From: Methanocorpusculaceae archaeon UBA456
GTDB taxonomy: Archaea; Halobacteriota; Methanomicrobia; Methanomicrobiales; Methanocorpusculaceae
Length of the DNA stretch: 30,066 nucleotides
Reading direction: 5' to 3'
NCBI GenBank assembly: GCA_002496395.1
Contig: DAJQ01000028.1
Span: forward strand, 14,460-44,525
Under the pieces are notes generated by a model. That model saw only the letters and a program-made list of their open reading frames with translations. It ran no database searches and had not been told where the DNA came from. A program made the translations under genes and the position numbers. Below are positions 1 to 7,638 of this stretch, piece by piece (the stretch's first letter is position 1; every line of letters begins with the position of its first letter).

Positions 1-663
1 GGAACCATAACCGATGATCGCCGGAGAATCAGCACCGGCGCGATTGAGACACTCCGCATCTTTATTGACAGAGGGATCCCGGTGGTGCTCGCATCAGGAA
101 ACACCCTCTGTTTTTTGGATTCGGTAGCCAGGATGATAGGAACGGATGGGGCTGTGATCGGGGAGAACGGGGGGGTATTCCAGACCGGATTCGATGGCAG
201 ACCTCACATTACCGGCGATCGGTCCTTATGTCTCTATGCATATGATCGTCTCGTCTCTCATTTCAAAGAGCAGGAAATAACGCTTCTTCCCTACAGTATG
301 GAACTGCGTTATGCTGATGTCGCTTTTGCACGCACCGTTCCTGTTGATGAGGTGGTATCTGTCGTTTCTGATCTCCCTATCCGCGTGATCGATACCGGAT
401 TTGCAATCCATCTCCAGACTCCGGGAATCTCGAAGGGATCAGCACTTGCAGAACTTGCTTCACTCATCTCGCTCACTCCGGGGGATTTTGTTGCTGTTGG
501 AGATTCTGATAACGATATCGAGATGCTTGAAGCTGCCGGATATGGAATAACGATGGCAAATGGCAGCAAAAAGCTGAAAAAAATAGCTGATCTGGTGACA
601 GATCAGAAGTTTGGTGATGGCTTTTCCGAGGGTCTGCTATCTGCCCTTGAGCGCTTTTCGTGA
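1..663 (+). CDS. pgp: Phosphoglycolate phosphatase, HAD superfamily (5' end cut by window edge)
   Basis: Archaeal-type phosphoglycolate phosphatase, a HAD hydrolase that converts 2-phosphoglycolate to glycolate. The reading frame is open from base 1 and starts inside motif I: the first residues are GTITDDRR, which would follow the nucleophile DxD. About ten N-terminal residues are therefore missing and 220 are visible. The HAD motifs follow in order: VLASGNT (motif II region), the lysine in GISKGSAL (motif III) and VGDSDNDIEML (motif IV, metal-binding acids), with an inserted cap domain between motifs II and III. The ATG at base 82 is internal and not the true start. The related sucrose-phosphate/mannosyl-3-phosphoglycerate phosphatases share this fold, but the length and compact cap favour phosphoglycolate phosphatase. 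It converges on the PRC-barrel gene with 5 bases between them. Confidence 0.87.
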   Translation, partial: GTITDDRRRISTGAIETLRIFIDRGIPVVLASGNTLCFLDSVARMIGTDGAVIGENGGVFQTGFDGRPHITGDRSLCLYAYDRLVSHFKEQEITLLPYSMELRYADVAFARTVPVDEVVSVVSDLPIRVIDTGFAIHLQTPGISKGSALAELASLISLTPGDFVAVGDSDNDIEMLEAAGYGITMANGSKKLKKIADLVTDQKFGDGFSEGLLSALERFS

Positions 664-668
664 AGGGT

Positions 669-917
669 TCATCTGAGCATGTACCGATCAACGACGATAT
701 AATCCTTAATATCTTTGACAGCTTCAAACGGGATGAGCATACAATCATCATCAAGTTTGTAATGGGATGTATCAAATCCGGTATCGGGTTTGACGATCAG
801 GTTGATCACCTGCCCGCTCCCCACGTCGATTATGATATTTTTTAACTGTCCGATCACCTTGCCGTCACTACTCATGACCTTCTTCCGCCGGAGCGTACGA
901 GCAAACGCCTTTGTCAT
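669..917 (-). CDS. PRC-barrel domain protein
   Basis: Small 82-residue protein made up almost entirely of one PRC-barrel domain, a beta-barrel fold also found in photosynthetic reaction centre H subunits and RimM. The pattern is a short basic N-terminus (TLRRKK), then VMSSDGKVIGQLKNIIIDVGSGQVINLIV and a second half ending DYIVVDRYML. Stand-alone archaeal PRC-barrel proteins are common and are thought to bind RNA or protein partners, but their role is not established. The gene stands alone, with a strong TATA box (TTTATATA) 26 nt before the ATG and no Shine-Dalgarno sequence, so its mRNA is probably leaderless. Confidence 0.85.
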   Translation of the reverse strand: MTKAFARTLRRKKVMSSDGKVIGQLKNIIIDVGSGQVINLIVKPDTGFDTSHYKLDDDCMLIPFEAVKDIKDYIVVDRYMLR

Positions 918-939
918 AGAAAGATGGTTGGCTGATAAC

Positions 940-947
940 TATATAAA
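940..947 (-). promoter_or_regulatory. TATA box of the PRC-barrel gene
   Basis: TTTATATA on the minus strand, centred about 26 nt before the ATG at 917. Archaeal transcription starts about 25 nt downstream of the TATA box, so the start would fall on or next to the initiation codon and give a leaderless message. No GGAG-type ribosome-binding site lies between. The fit to the archaeal TATA consensus is the best in the window. The transcription start is inferred, not measured. Confidence 0.65.
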
Positions 948-974
948 CCATTCCTATTTTCCCGAACCGGAGCA

Positions 975-1853
975 TTATAGGGTGGGAAAAACCCTGATGA
1001 TATCTGATTGTGTGAGGATGCCGACAGGTTTTCCGTCGGCAACAACGATCACTCTTCCAATTTCACGCTCTTTAAACCGCCGTATAACTTCATAGAGGCG
1101 TGTATATTCAGGAACTAAAATGACATCGTGGGTCATTATGCTCCTCACCGGTGTATCCAGAGACTGACTGGTATCTATTGCACGTGCGATATCGGTCAGG
1201 GTGACAATTCCAAGCAGTTCTTCATTCAAAATAACAGGTACGCCATGTATACGGTTTTTTGAGCAGATGGAGACGGCTTCCCGGATTGTCGCATCAGGCA
1301 GAAGGCTTATTAAGGGTGAACTCATGTAGCGACGGATCGATTTCTTTGGCAGTGACGTCATCTCCGAGATTGAGATGAGAAGCGCACCCTGGATCTCATC
1401 ACGGCCAAAGACCTCCCCCCGGATCATCAGCTTATTCACTGGTGTCGGCCCTATCGTGATCTCTTCGCCGATTGTGAAATTGCGGACGCTCCCGACAATT
1501 TTTATGAGTGAGTGGCAGAGATCGGGATGGCAGAGGGTCGTGAAGTCGATCTCGGTCACCCGCACACCCGGAATTGGTATTCCGTTCCTGGAGACGGTCA
1601 CCTCGGCTGCATCATCGGTGGGTTTGATATTCAGTTCCTTATATGCCTGTGCAGTCGGATGATATCCTCCCTTTGGCCCTGGAATCCCGTCTACCAGACC
1701 CAGCGCCTTTAATGCCTGCATCTGGTTTCTGACGGTCCCGGGATTTCTCTTAATAATCCCTGCAATATCGTCACCTTTGATGGGATGAGAATGTTGATGA
1801 TAGAGTGAGATTAATGTTATAAGAATATCTTTCTGGATAAGTGAGAGATCCAT
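975..1853 (-). CDS. HTH and CBS domain transcriptional regulator
   Basis: A 292-residue archaeal regulator. Residues 1-75 form a winged helix-turn-helix (IKGDDIAGIIKRNPGTVRNQ is the helix pair, and the glycine-rich GIPGPKGGYHPT segment looks like the wing). Residues 80-165 form a middle beta-rich domain of unassigned type. Residues 172-292 hold two CBS motifs (MSSPLISLLPDATIREAV and MTHDVILVPEYTRLYEVI), which in other proteins bind adenine nucleotides or SAM. The protein probably couples a nucleotide signal to DNA binding, but no target can be read from the sequence. It is divergent from the NOG1-type GTPase across 49 bp containing a 10-bp palindrome over the likely TATA element, which could be an autoregulatory site. 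Family identity is good; function is inferred. Confidence 0.82.
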   Translation of the reverse strand: MDLSLIQKDILITLISLYHQHSHPIKGDDIAGIIKRNPGTVRNQMQALKALGLVDGIPGPKGGYHPTAQAYKELNIKPTDDAAEVTVSRNGIPIPGVRVTEIDFTTLCHPDLCHSLIKIVGSVRNFTIGEEITIGPTPVNKLMIRGEVFGRDEIQGALLISISEMTSLPKKSIRRYMSSPLISLLPDATIREAVSICSKNRIHGVPVILNEELLGIVTLTDIARAIDTSQSLDTPVRSIMTHDVILVPEYTRLYEVIRRFKEREIGRVIVVADGKPVGILTQSDIIRVFPTL

Positions 1854-1869
1854 AATGATTGATCATACA

Positions 1870-1883
1870 TATCCGGATAAATA
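1870..1883. promoter_or_regulatory. Divergent promoter with palindrome TATCCGGATA
   Basis: The 10-bp perfect palindrome TATCCGGATA (1870-1879) overlaps a minus-strand TATA-like element, TATTTATCC (1875-1883), centred about 27 nt before the regulator's ATG at 1853. The same 49-bp gap must hold the promoter of the GTPase gene that starts at 1903. No Shine-Dalgarno sequence precedes either start. The site is well placed for autoregulation by the HTH-CBS protein, but that is inference. Confidence 0.4.
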
Positions 1884-1902
1884 GCTTGGGGAAACAGAAC
1901 CG

Positions 1903-2880
1903 ATGTTTGATACAATACCAACAGTTCCAACCGCAGATGAGATACTCGACCGGAGTTTCCGCCGTGCAGCAAAGAAGATGCGGGATAAGAAAAATAAAGA
2001 CCGTGCCAATGAGGAATTCGTCATGGCGGTCACTCAGGCAGTTCATGACAAGCTGGTCTCAATTATCCAGTCTTTCCCTGAGTTCGATACCCTGCCTCCA
2101 TTCTACCGCGATCTCGTTGATATCCTCTATGGGATTGAAGAGATGAGAAAAGCCTTTGGTGGAGTCGGGTGGGCCGCGAAACATACACGGGATATTGGAA
2201 AAGATCTCGCACGATCGATGCGGCGCTCTCCCGAGAACCTTGCCCTACGTAAACAGGCAGTGGCACGGATCGCTTCAATCGTCCACCAGATCGATAAGGA
2301 TCTCAGGTTTTTAAATGACGCACGAAACGTGCTCAGGAAGCTCCCTGTCGTCTCTCCTGATGAGTTTACCATCGTTGTTGCAGGGTACCCGAATGTCGGA
2401 AAAAGCTCGTTCATCAGGCTCGTCTCAACGGCAACGCCGCAGGTGGCATCGTACCCCTTCACCACAAAAGGCGTCATCGTCGGTCACCGCGAACTTACCT
2501 GGCGGGAACGTGTCCAGTTCATCGACACTCCCGGGATCCTTGATGCGGGTGGGAATCGGGAGCGGAACAAGATTGAGCGGCAGGCGCTCAACGCACTCAT
2601 CTATGTTGCAGATGTTATCCTCTTCATCATTGATCCAAGCGAACACTGCGGATATGATCTTCCCACCCAGCAACTCCTGCTTGAGGAGGTCCAAAGTTTT
2701 GCTCACGTCCCGGTGATCGTCTGTGCGAACAAATCCGATCTGGCACCCTATCCTGGTGTGCTGAATATGTCAACAGTGACCGGGGAGGGGGTTCCCGAGG
2801 CTCTTGAAGCAGCCCTTAAAGAACGAACACCCATGACCACTCCGAAACAAGAAGACATCCTGCCAGAAAACCAAGAATAA
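1903..2880 (+). CDS. NOG1-family GTPase
   Basis: A 325-residue GTPase of the NOG1/Obg-like group, which acts in large-ribosomal-subunit assembly in eukaryotes. An N-terminal helical domain (residues 1-150, typical of NOG1) is followed by the G domain: G1 GYPNVGKSS (161-169), the switch I region with YPFTTKG, G3 DTPGILD (208-214) and G4 NKSD (276-279). The C-terminal extension of the eukaryotic protein is absent, as is usual in archaea. The ATG follows the divergent promoter closely, with no clear ribosome-binding site. The last 65 bp overlap the 3' end of the presenilin-like gene on the other strand, so the two transcripts would be antisense to each other there. Assignment rests on motif order and length. 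Confidence 0.9.
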   Translation: MFDTIPTVPTADEILDRSFRRAAKKMRDKKNKDRANEEFVMAVTQAVHDKLVSIIQSFPEFDTLPPFYRDLVDILYGIEEMRKAFGGVGWAAKHTRDIGKDLARSMRRSPENLALRKQAVARIASIVHQIDKDLRFLNDARNVLRKLPVVSPDEFTIVVAGYPNVGKSSFIRLVSTATPQVASYPFTTKGVIVGHRELTWRERVQFIDTPGILDAGGNRERNKIERQALNALIYVADVILFIIDPSEHCGYDLPTQQLLLEEVQSFAHVPVIVCANKSDLAPYPGVLNMSTVTGEGVPEALEAALKERTPMTTPKQEDILPENQE

Positions 2881-3718
2881 CTCCTCCGTTCAATGGCGGT
2901 AGTCCTGCCTGGGGTTTGCCTGAGAAGACCATCATCAGGAGGACTCCAAGGCCGATGAGTGATCCGATCGCAGCGCCGATTGCAGGTATCGGAGACTGGA
3001 TGAAGGTATATGCCGAGACGACCAGTATCGCGGGCATGATCGCATCCCCCATCCCCATCAGGAAGGTACCCCGCTCTCTCTTTCTCCCCTCAACACCAGG
3101 AACAGGAGTGATCTTCTCGTATGATCCGGTGTACCCGAGCTTCTTTGGGATGATAAAGAGGATCGGCATCTTCTGGTCCATCACTCCTTCTGCAAGGGTG
3201 ATCATGTGCTTTGTCCGATATACCGATAGTGCGTCATAGACTGCAAGCAGAACCAGCAGGATGATCACCGGCAAAATAGCCAGTGACGCACCGAAGATGG
3301 CCGCCACTCCTGAGGCAAGGACGATTCCGAGCGAATCGATCACATACCATTTTGGATACTGGTAGAGAAGGATGATTGCGAGGATTGCTGCCACTGCTGC
3401 AGCCCCTGCGGCGAAAAAATCTGATTCGATAAAATGGCCGGATATTGCCAGGAATACATAGAAATAAGTGAGCAGGATAGCTCCGCCGATGATCAGGCTG
3501 ATGAGCTGCTGTTTTGCATATTTGATCAGGAGGAGGAGGACTGCGGTAAATGTGAGGAGAATTGCCAGGAATATGATCGGGTTTGCCATAGAGTCGGGGT
3601 CGTCAAATGCGGTCAGCCCAGCATTTTCGACCGGGACTGCAAGGAGCACGCCTCCAATGATAACTGCACAGAGGATGAGTGGCATGCCGATGATGGCGGG
3701 GATGTTCTGTCTTTCCAT
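2816..3718 (-). CDS. Presenilin-like (A22 family) intramembrane aspartyl protease
   Basis: A 300-residue polytopic membrane protein of the presenilin/SPP homologue family, which cleaves transmembrane helices within the bilayer. About nine hydrophobic segments are visible. The two catalytic aspartates are in YD (Tyr161-Asp162) and GMGD (222-225, Asp225). The C-terminal motif that is PAL in presenilins reads PPL here (LPPLNGG, 273-279). A hydrophilic loop (residues 195-217) separates the catalytic segments. The family's structural model is the homologue from Methanoculleus marisnigri, itself a Methanomicrobiales member. SD-like AGGAT lies just before the ATG. No substrate is indicated by the neighbours. 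The gene end overlaps the GTPase gene by 65 bp in convergent orientation. Confidence 0.87.
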   Translation of the reverse strand: MERQNIPAIIGMPLILCAVIIGGVLLAVPVENAGLTAFDDPDSMANPIIFLAILLTFTAVLLLLIKYAKQQLISLIIGGAILLTYFYVFLAISGHFIESDFFAAGAAAVAAILAIILLYQYPKWYVIDSLGIVLASGVAAIFGASLAILPVIILLVLLAVYDALSVYRTKHMITLAEGVMDQKMPILFIIPKKLGYTGSYEKITPVPGVEGRKRERGTFLMGMGDAIMPAILVVSAYTFIQSPIPAIGAAIGSLIGLGVLLMMVFSGKPQAGLPPLNGGVILGFLAGCLLVSEWSWVFVL

Positions 3719-3740
3719 AATATCCTGCTCCGGATAGGTA

Positions 3741-3752
3741 GCTTAATCATTA
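3741..3752. promoter_or_regulatory. Possible shared bidirectional TATA element
   Basis: The AT-rich element TTAATCATTA (3743-3752) sits in the 55-bp gap between divergent genes. It is about 27 nt from the ATG at 3774 (plus) and about 29 nt from the ATG at 3718 (minus). Read on either strand it resembles a weak TATA box, so one site could serve both genes. An inverted repeat TATCC-N6-GGATA (3721-3736) lies beside it. Both are predictions from spacing only. Confidence 0.35.
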
Positions 3753-3773
3753 TGGTTCTTCTTATGGTAAAAC

Positions 3774-4088
3774 ATGGATCTTCGTGATTATGTCTGGGAT
3801 CTGATCCTGATCATCATAATGGTGTCATCCACACTCGTTCTTGTACTCAGGCTCTGGCAGGATCTCACGATTGTACTTGGAGCGACCCTGATGATGCTCT
3901 CACTGGGCGGTCTCTTCCTCTCACTCGGGATGAAGATTCGGAGTCTTGAGGAGAATATTATCGCCCGTGAGAGGACGATGCGTGTCAATCTTGAAGAGAT
4001 ATCAGTCAGCCTCAATCGGAAATATGACAGGACCGTTGAACAGCTCGGTGAGATCGTCGACAGCCTGACACGGCGGATGTACCGGTAA
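3774..4088 (+). CDS. Small membrane protein with C-terminal coiled coil
   Basis: A 104-residue protein of unrecognised family. Residues about 8-28 and 33-53 are two transmembrane helices joined by a short turn (LWQDLT). The C-terminal half (55-104) is strongly charged and helical, with a heptad-like pattern (IRSLEENIIARERTMRVNLEEI through LTRRMYR), suggesting a cytoplasmic coiled coil. Its stop lies 15 bases before the FEN-1 start and the genes run the same way, so they are probably co-transcribed. There is no Shine-Dalgarno sequence before the ATG. It could be a scaffold or membrane anchor, but nothing in the sequence gives a function. Confidence 0.7.
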   Translation: MDLRDYVWDLILIIIMVSSTLVLVLRLWQDLTIVLGATLMMLSLGGLFLSLGMKIRSLEENIIARERTMRVNLEEISVSLNRKYDRTVEQLGEIVDSLTRRMYR

Positions 4089-4103
4089 AAGAGGTCTCTG
4101 AAC

Positions 4104-5120
4104 GTGGGAGTTTCCATTCGCCCTCTGCTAGAAGGATGCAGGCATCCGGTCGGCTTTGCGGATATCCCCGGAGTTGCGGCAATAGATGCAAACAACGCAC
4201 TCTACCAGTTTCTCTCGATAATCAGGCAGGCAGATGGAACCCCCCTGCAGGACACGCAGGGGCGGGTTACCTCACACCTCTCAGGTCTCCTCTTCAGGAC
4301 CGCACACTTTCTCGAGAACGGTATAATGCCCCTGTACATCTTTGATGGCTCACCACCCGTGTTTAAAGCTCGCACCATTGCCGGAAGGCGCGGCATCCGC
4401 CAGGCCGGTGAAGAGAGGTGGGCAGAAGCCTTAGAACGCGGGGATACCGACGGAGCATACCGCGCGGCGATGCAGTCCACCAGGGTGGATGGTGCCATTC
4501 TTTCGAGTGGAAAGCGGCTTCTGGATGCACTCGGGGTACCCTGGATGGTCGCCCCATCCGAAGGTGAGGCGCAGTCTGCTCATTTCGTCAACAGCGGAAT
4601 TGCTACCTATTCAGTCTCCCAGGATTACGATTCCCTCCTCTTTGGTGCCTCCGTGCTGATCCGGAACCTGACCGTATCCGGGAAACGGCGGATCGGGGGG
4701 CGGCAGGTAACGGTATCTCCAGAGCGGATCTCTCTCTCGGAATTTCTTGATACGCTTGGAATCACCCGCGAGCAGCTCATCCGGATAGGGATTCTTATCG
4801 GAACAGACTTTAACGAAGGAATCCACGGAATCGGTCCGAAGAAGGCATTGAAGATCGTCCGTGACGGACGTTTCTCCGGGGTGATGGAAGAGAAAGCACC
4901 GGATACCGATCCGGAACCGATTATGGAGTTTTTCCTCTCTCCTCCGGTCATTGATGAGTATCAGCCGGAATGGAAACCGCCAGATTCCGATTCTCTTATG
5001 AAGATCCTCTGTGATGAGTACGGGTTCTCACCAGAACGGATTCGGCCGGTACTTGAACGGATAGATGGACCGCAGAAAGGACAACAATCCGGGCAGATGC
5101 GGCTTGATGCCTGGGGATGA
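4104..5120 (+). CDS. fen: Flap endonuclease 1
   Basis: Archaeal FEN-1 (338 residues), the structure-specific nuclease that removes 5' flaps during Okazaki fragment maturation and base excision repair. Start is GTG at 4104 with GAGGT 8 bases upstream, giving the conserved N-terminus GVSIRPLL. Metal-binding acids are visible in AIDANN (N-domain), FDGSPP, PSEGEAQ (two glutamates), SQDYDSLLFG and GTDFNEG, followed by the helix-hairpin-helix GIHGIGPKKAL. The C-terminus QMRLDAWG has the spacing of a PCNA-interacting peptide (Q, then L at +3 and W at +6), although the final aromatic is replaced by Gly. It lies between the small membrane protein and the kinase gene in a co-directional run. Confidence 0.95.
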   Translation: MGVSIRPLLEGCRHPVGFADIPGVAAIDANNALYQFLSIIRQADGTPLQDTQGRVTSHLSGLLFRTAHFLENGIMPLYIFDGSPPVFKARTIAGRRGIRQAGEERWAEALERGDTDGAYRAAMQSTRVDGAILSSGKRLLDALGVPWMVAPSEGEAQSAHFVNSGIATYSVSQDYDSLLFGASVLIRNLTVSGKRRIGGRQVTVSPERISLSEFLDTLGITREQLIRIGILIGTDFNEGIHGIGPKKALKIVRDGRFSGVMEEKAPDTDPEPIMEFFLSPPVIDEYQPEWKPPDSDSLMKILCDEYGFSPERIRPVLERIDGPQKGQQSGQMRLDAWG

Positions 5121-5140
5121 GAAGGTGATGGAGCTCTGTT

Positions 5141-6097
5141 ATGTATTCCGATGGGTTTCCTGATCAGATGAATGGATCAAAGCGGCCTTTTATTATCGGG
5201 GTTGCCGGGGACAGCGGATCGGGGAAGACAACATTTACGAAGATCATCAGCATCGTCCTCGGTCCCTCCCGGGTATCGACAATAACACTTGATGACTATC
5301 ACCGGTATGATCGAAAGGAACGGGCAGATCTCTCTATTACTCCGCTTCATCCTGATGCAAACCGGTTTGACCGGCTTTCATCGGATATCGCTGCCCTGAA
5401 AAGGGGTGAGACGATACAGAAGCCGGTGTATAACCATACAGACGGCACCTTTGATCCCGATACCCCCTTCAGCCCGAAACAGATCATCATCCTCGAAGGG
5501 CTTCACCCACTCTTCACAGAGGAGCTCCGGGAGATGATCGATCTCTCCATCTTTGTTGATCCGGTCCCGGATGTCAAGTACGCCTGGAAGATACGGCGTG
5601 ATGTGGGGGAGCGTGGCCATAGCCGTGAGGCGGTTCTTGAGGAGATCCGCATTAGAGAGCCGGATTATGAAAAGTATGTGGCCTTCCAGAGGCAGTATGC
5701 CGATTATGTGATCAGGATTGAGGAGAGCCGGGCAGCACCGGATCAGGAGCCCCCGGTCTATTCTGTCTCCCTGCTTCAGGCTGATCCGTCCTTCTGCCTT
5801 CTGGAAGTCCCTTTTACCCTGGATCTCTCGAGGATCCTCCCGCTTGCAGACGGCCCATTTGGGATTGGGGGTGGCATCGTTGAGCTGGATGGCAGGAGCC
5901 GTGTATCACTGACGCTGGATGGGTATCTCCCCTATGGGTTTGCCCGTTCCCTTGAGGAGAGTATTGAGGCGCAGACAGAGATCTGTGCCCTTCCCTTCTT
6001 CCCGGGAAAACAGGTCTCAGCCACAGATGTGATCGCCCTGTTGATCGCATGGCAGATTATCTGCCGCCAGAGTACAGTACACCAGACTCCAGGTTGA
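5141..6097 (+). CDS. prk: Phosphoribulokinase, archaeal type
   Basis: A 318-residue kinase of the phosphoribulokinase/uridine kinase family, expected to phosphorylate ribulose 5-phosphate to ribulose 1,5-bisphosphate. P-loop GDSGSGKT is at 23-30. TLDDYHRYDR (49-58), PLHPDANRFDRL (68-79), KPVYNHTDG (94-102) and IILEGLHPLF (116-125) follow, then WKIRRDVGERGHS (149-161). These match phosphoribulokinase rather than uridine kinase. The regulatory cysteines of plant enzymes are absent. In Methanospirillum and relatives such an enzyme feeds archaeal RuBisCO in the reductive hexulose-phosphate pathway. No RuBisCO gene is in this window. GGTGATGGAG lies 11 bases before the ATG. The C-terminal 120 residues are less conserved. 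Confidence 0.85.
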   Translation: MYSDGFPDQMNGSKRPFIIGVAGDSGSGKTTFTKIISIVLGPSRVSTITLDDYHRYDRKERADLSITPLHPDANRFDRLSSDIAALKRGETIQKPVYNHTDGTFDPDTPFSPKQIIILEGLHPLFTEELREMIDLSIFVDPVPDVKYAWKIRRDVGERGHSREAVLEEIRIREPDYEKYVAFQRQYADYVIRIEESRAAPDQEPPVYSVSLLQADPSFCLLEVPFTLDLSRILPLADGPFGIGGGIVELDGRSRVSLTLDGYLPYGFARSLEESIEAQTEICALPFFPGKQVSATDVIALLIAWQIICRQSTVHQTPG

Positions 6098-6156
6098 ACA
6101 GTGCGGTAATTCAGAGTACATCTTTTTAACAGAGCACAGGTAATCACTGATGTGAT

Positions 6157-7620
6157 ATGGATCGGACCGAGCATTTTACGATCATCGCCCGTGATATCGG
6201 GGCAATCCTCCAGTTTCTGGCTCTTGCCTCAGCGATTCCATTGATCATTTCGGTCATCTATTCTGAATGGCATGTCTTCATTCCAATGGCCCTTGTCCCC
6301 TTTACTTTCTTTATACTGGGGAGTTTTTTACGGACACTCCCTCATTCAAATAAACAGGCCCGGCTCTCGGTTGCTCTCAGCGCTGTTGCGATGATCTGGA
6401 TCATCTCCTCCCTGATAGGGGCAATTCCCTTCTATATCGTCTGTGGAATGCCCTATATCGACTGTGTCTTTGAAGCGATGTCAGGATGGACTACAACCGG
6501 CCTGACGATGGCATCCGGTCTTGACGACTTCCCAAAAACTATCCTCTTCTGGCGATCCTTCATGCAGTGGCTCGGTGGGATGGGAATCGTTGCTTTTACA
6601 GTGTCGATGGTGAACAGATCAGGGCTTGTCCAGAAGGAGCTCTACCGTTCGGAAGCACGGTCTGAGGCCCTTATGCCGAGTGTCGTCGACACCGCAGTTC
6701 AGATGTGGAAGATCTATGGCATCCTGACACTTGCAGGGATTGGCCTTGTATTACTCTCCGGGGTGGAGCTCTGGGATGCAGTGAACCTTACACTGGTTGC
6801 GATTGCAACCGGCGGCTTTACCATGTATGACGGCGGGATCGCCCACTACAACAATCCTTTCATGGAACTCACCCTCATTCCGATCATGATTGCGGGAGCA
6901 CTTCCCTTCAAGCTCTACTTCATGCTCTATGCAAAACGGATCTTTGCCTTCTTCCGCGATCTCCAGCCATTTTTATTGTTTTCAATCATTGCCTCCGGGA
7001 TACTGGTTGTCACCTATGATCTGAGCAGGATTGGCTCGCTCCCAATCTCCGATGTCCTCCGGCAGAGTGTCTTCATGACGGTCTCTGCGGCAACAAGCAC
7101 CGGTTTCCAGAATACCGATCCCTCGCTCTGGCCGCATGCGACGATCCTCTTCCTTGCCGCCCTGATGGTGATCGGCGGATCAACAGGGAGTACTGCCGGG
7201 GGTATCAAACTGGGCCGGGCTATCATCTGTTATGAAGGGCTTGTCTGGTGGTTCAGGCGGATCTTCATATCGGGACGGGCGGTTATCCCGTTTCGGCATG
7301 AAGGGCGGAGTATACCGAAGATGATCGCAGAGTACGAGGTCTCAAAGAATATGCTCGTCATCGTCCTCTATCTCGTCATCATCTTCGCCAGTACCATCCT
7401 GATCCTCCAGTTTGAAGGACCCGGATATGACTCAAGTCATGTGATCTTTGACGTGATCACTGCAACCTGCAACAATGGCATCTCCACAGGGCATATCTCC
7501 CCTGATATTTCAGATGGGGGAAAGATTTTATTTATTCTTCTGATGTGGCTTGGAAGGCTGGAGGGGATCCCGATTGTGGTACTGATTGTTGGTGTTGCGA
7601 GAGGGTTTGATCGTGCCTGA
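6157..7620 (+). CDS. trkH: TrkH/KtrB-type potassium uptake channel subunit
   Basis: A 487-residue membrane protein with the four-fold pore repeat of the Trk/Ktr/HKT superfamily, the K+-translocating subunit. Four selectivity-filter segments can be read: TTTGLT (112-117), ATGGFT (217-222), ATSTGF (312-317) and CNNGIST (438-444). The gating-loop sequence GGSTGSTAGGIK (340-351) lies in the third repeat, and the conserved RSFMQWLGGMG (133-143) follows the first filter. No TrkA/KtrA nucleotide-binding regulator is adjacent, so its partner must be encoded elsewhere. TATA-like CTTTTTAAC lies about 31 nt before the ATG. A poly-T run follows the stop. K+ uptake fits the betaine transporter three genes away as osmoadaptation. 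Confidence 0.93.
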   Translation: MDRTEHFTIIARDIGAILQFLALASAIPLIISVIYSEWHVFIPMALVPFTFFILGSFLRTLPHSNKQARLSVALSAVAMIWIISSLIGAIPFYIVCGMPYIDCVFEAMSGWTTTGLTMASGLDDFPKTILFWRSFMQWLGGMGIVAFTVSMVNRSGLVQKELYRSEARSEALMPSVVDTAVQMWKIYGILTLAGIGLVLLSGVELWDAVNLTLVAIATGGFTMYDGGIAHYNNPFMELTLIPIMIAGALPFKLYFMLYAKRIFAFFRDLQPFLLFSIIASGILVVTYDLSRIGSLPISDVLRQSVFMTVSAATSTGFQNTDPSLWPHATILFLAALMVIGGSTGSTAGGIKLGRAIICYEGLVWWFRRIFISGRAVIPFRHEGRSIPKMIAEYEVSKNMLVIVLYLVIIFASTILILQFEGPGYDSSHVIFDVITATCNNGISTGHISPDISDGGKILFILLMWLGRLEGIPIVVLIVGVARGFDRA

Positions 7621-7637
7621 TCTTTTTTCAATCAGGG
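7616..7637 (+). terminator. Poly-T terminator after trkH
   Basis: The stop codon is followed by a run of six T (7623-7628) held in the loop of a short inverted repeat, CCTGAT/ATCAGG. Archaeal RNA polymerase terminates at T-runs, so this probably ends the trkH transcript and separates it from the nitrogenase-like operon. Confidence 0.5.
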
Positions 7638-7638
7638 T

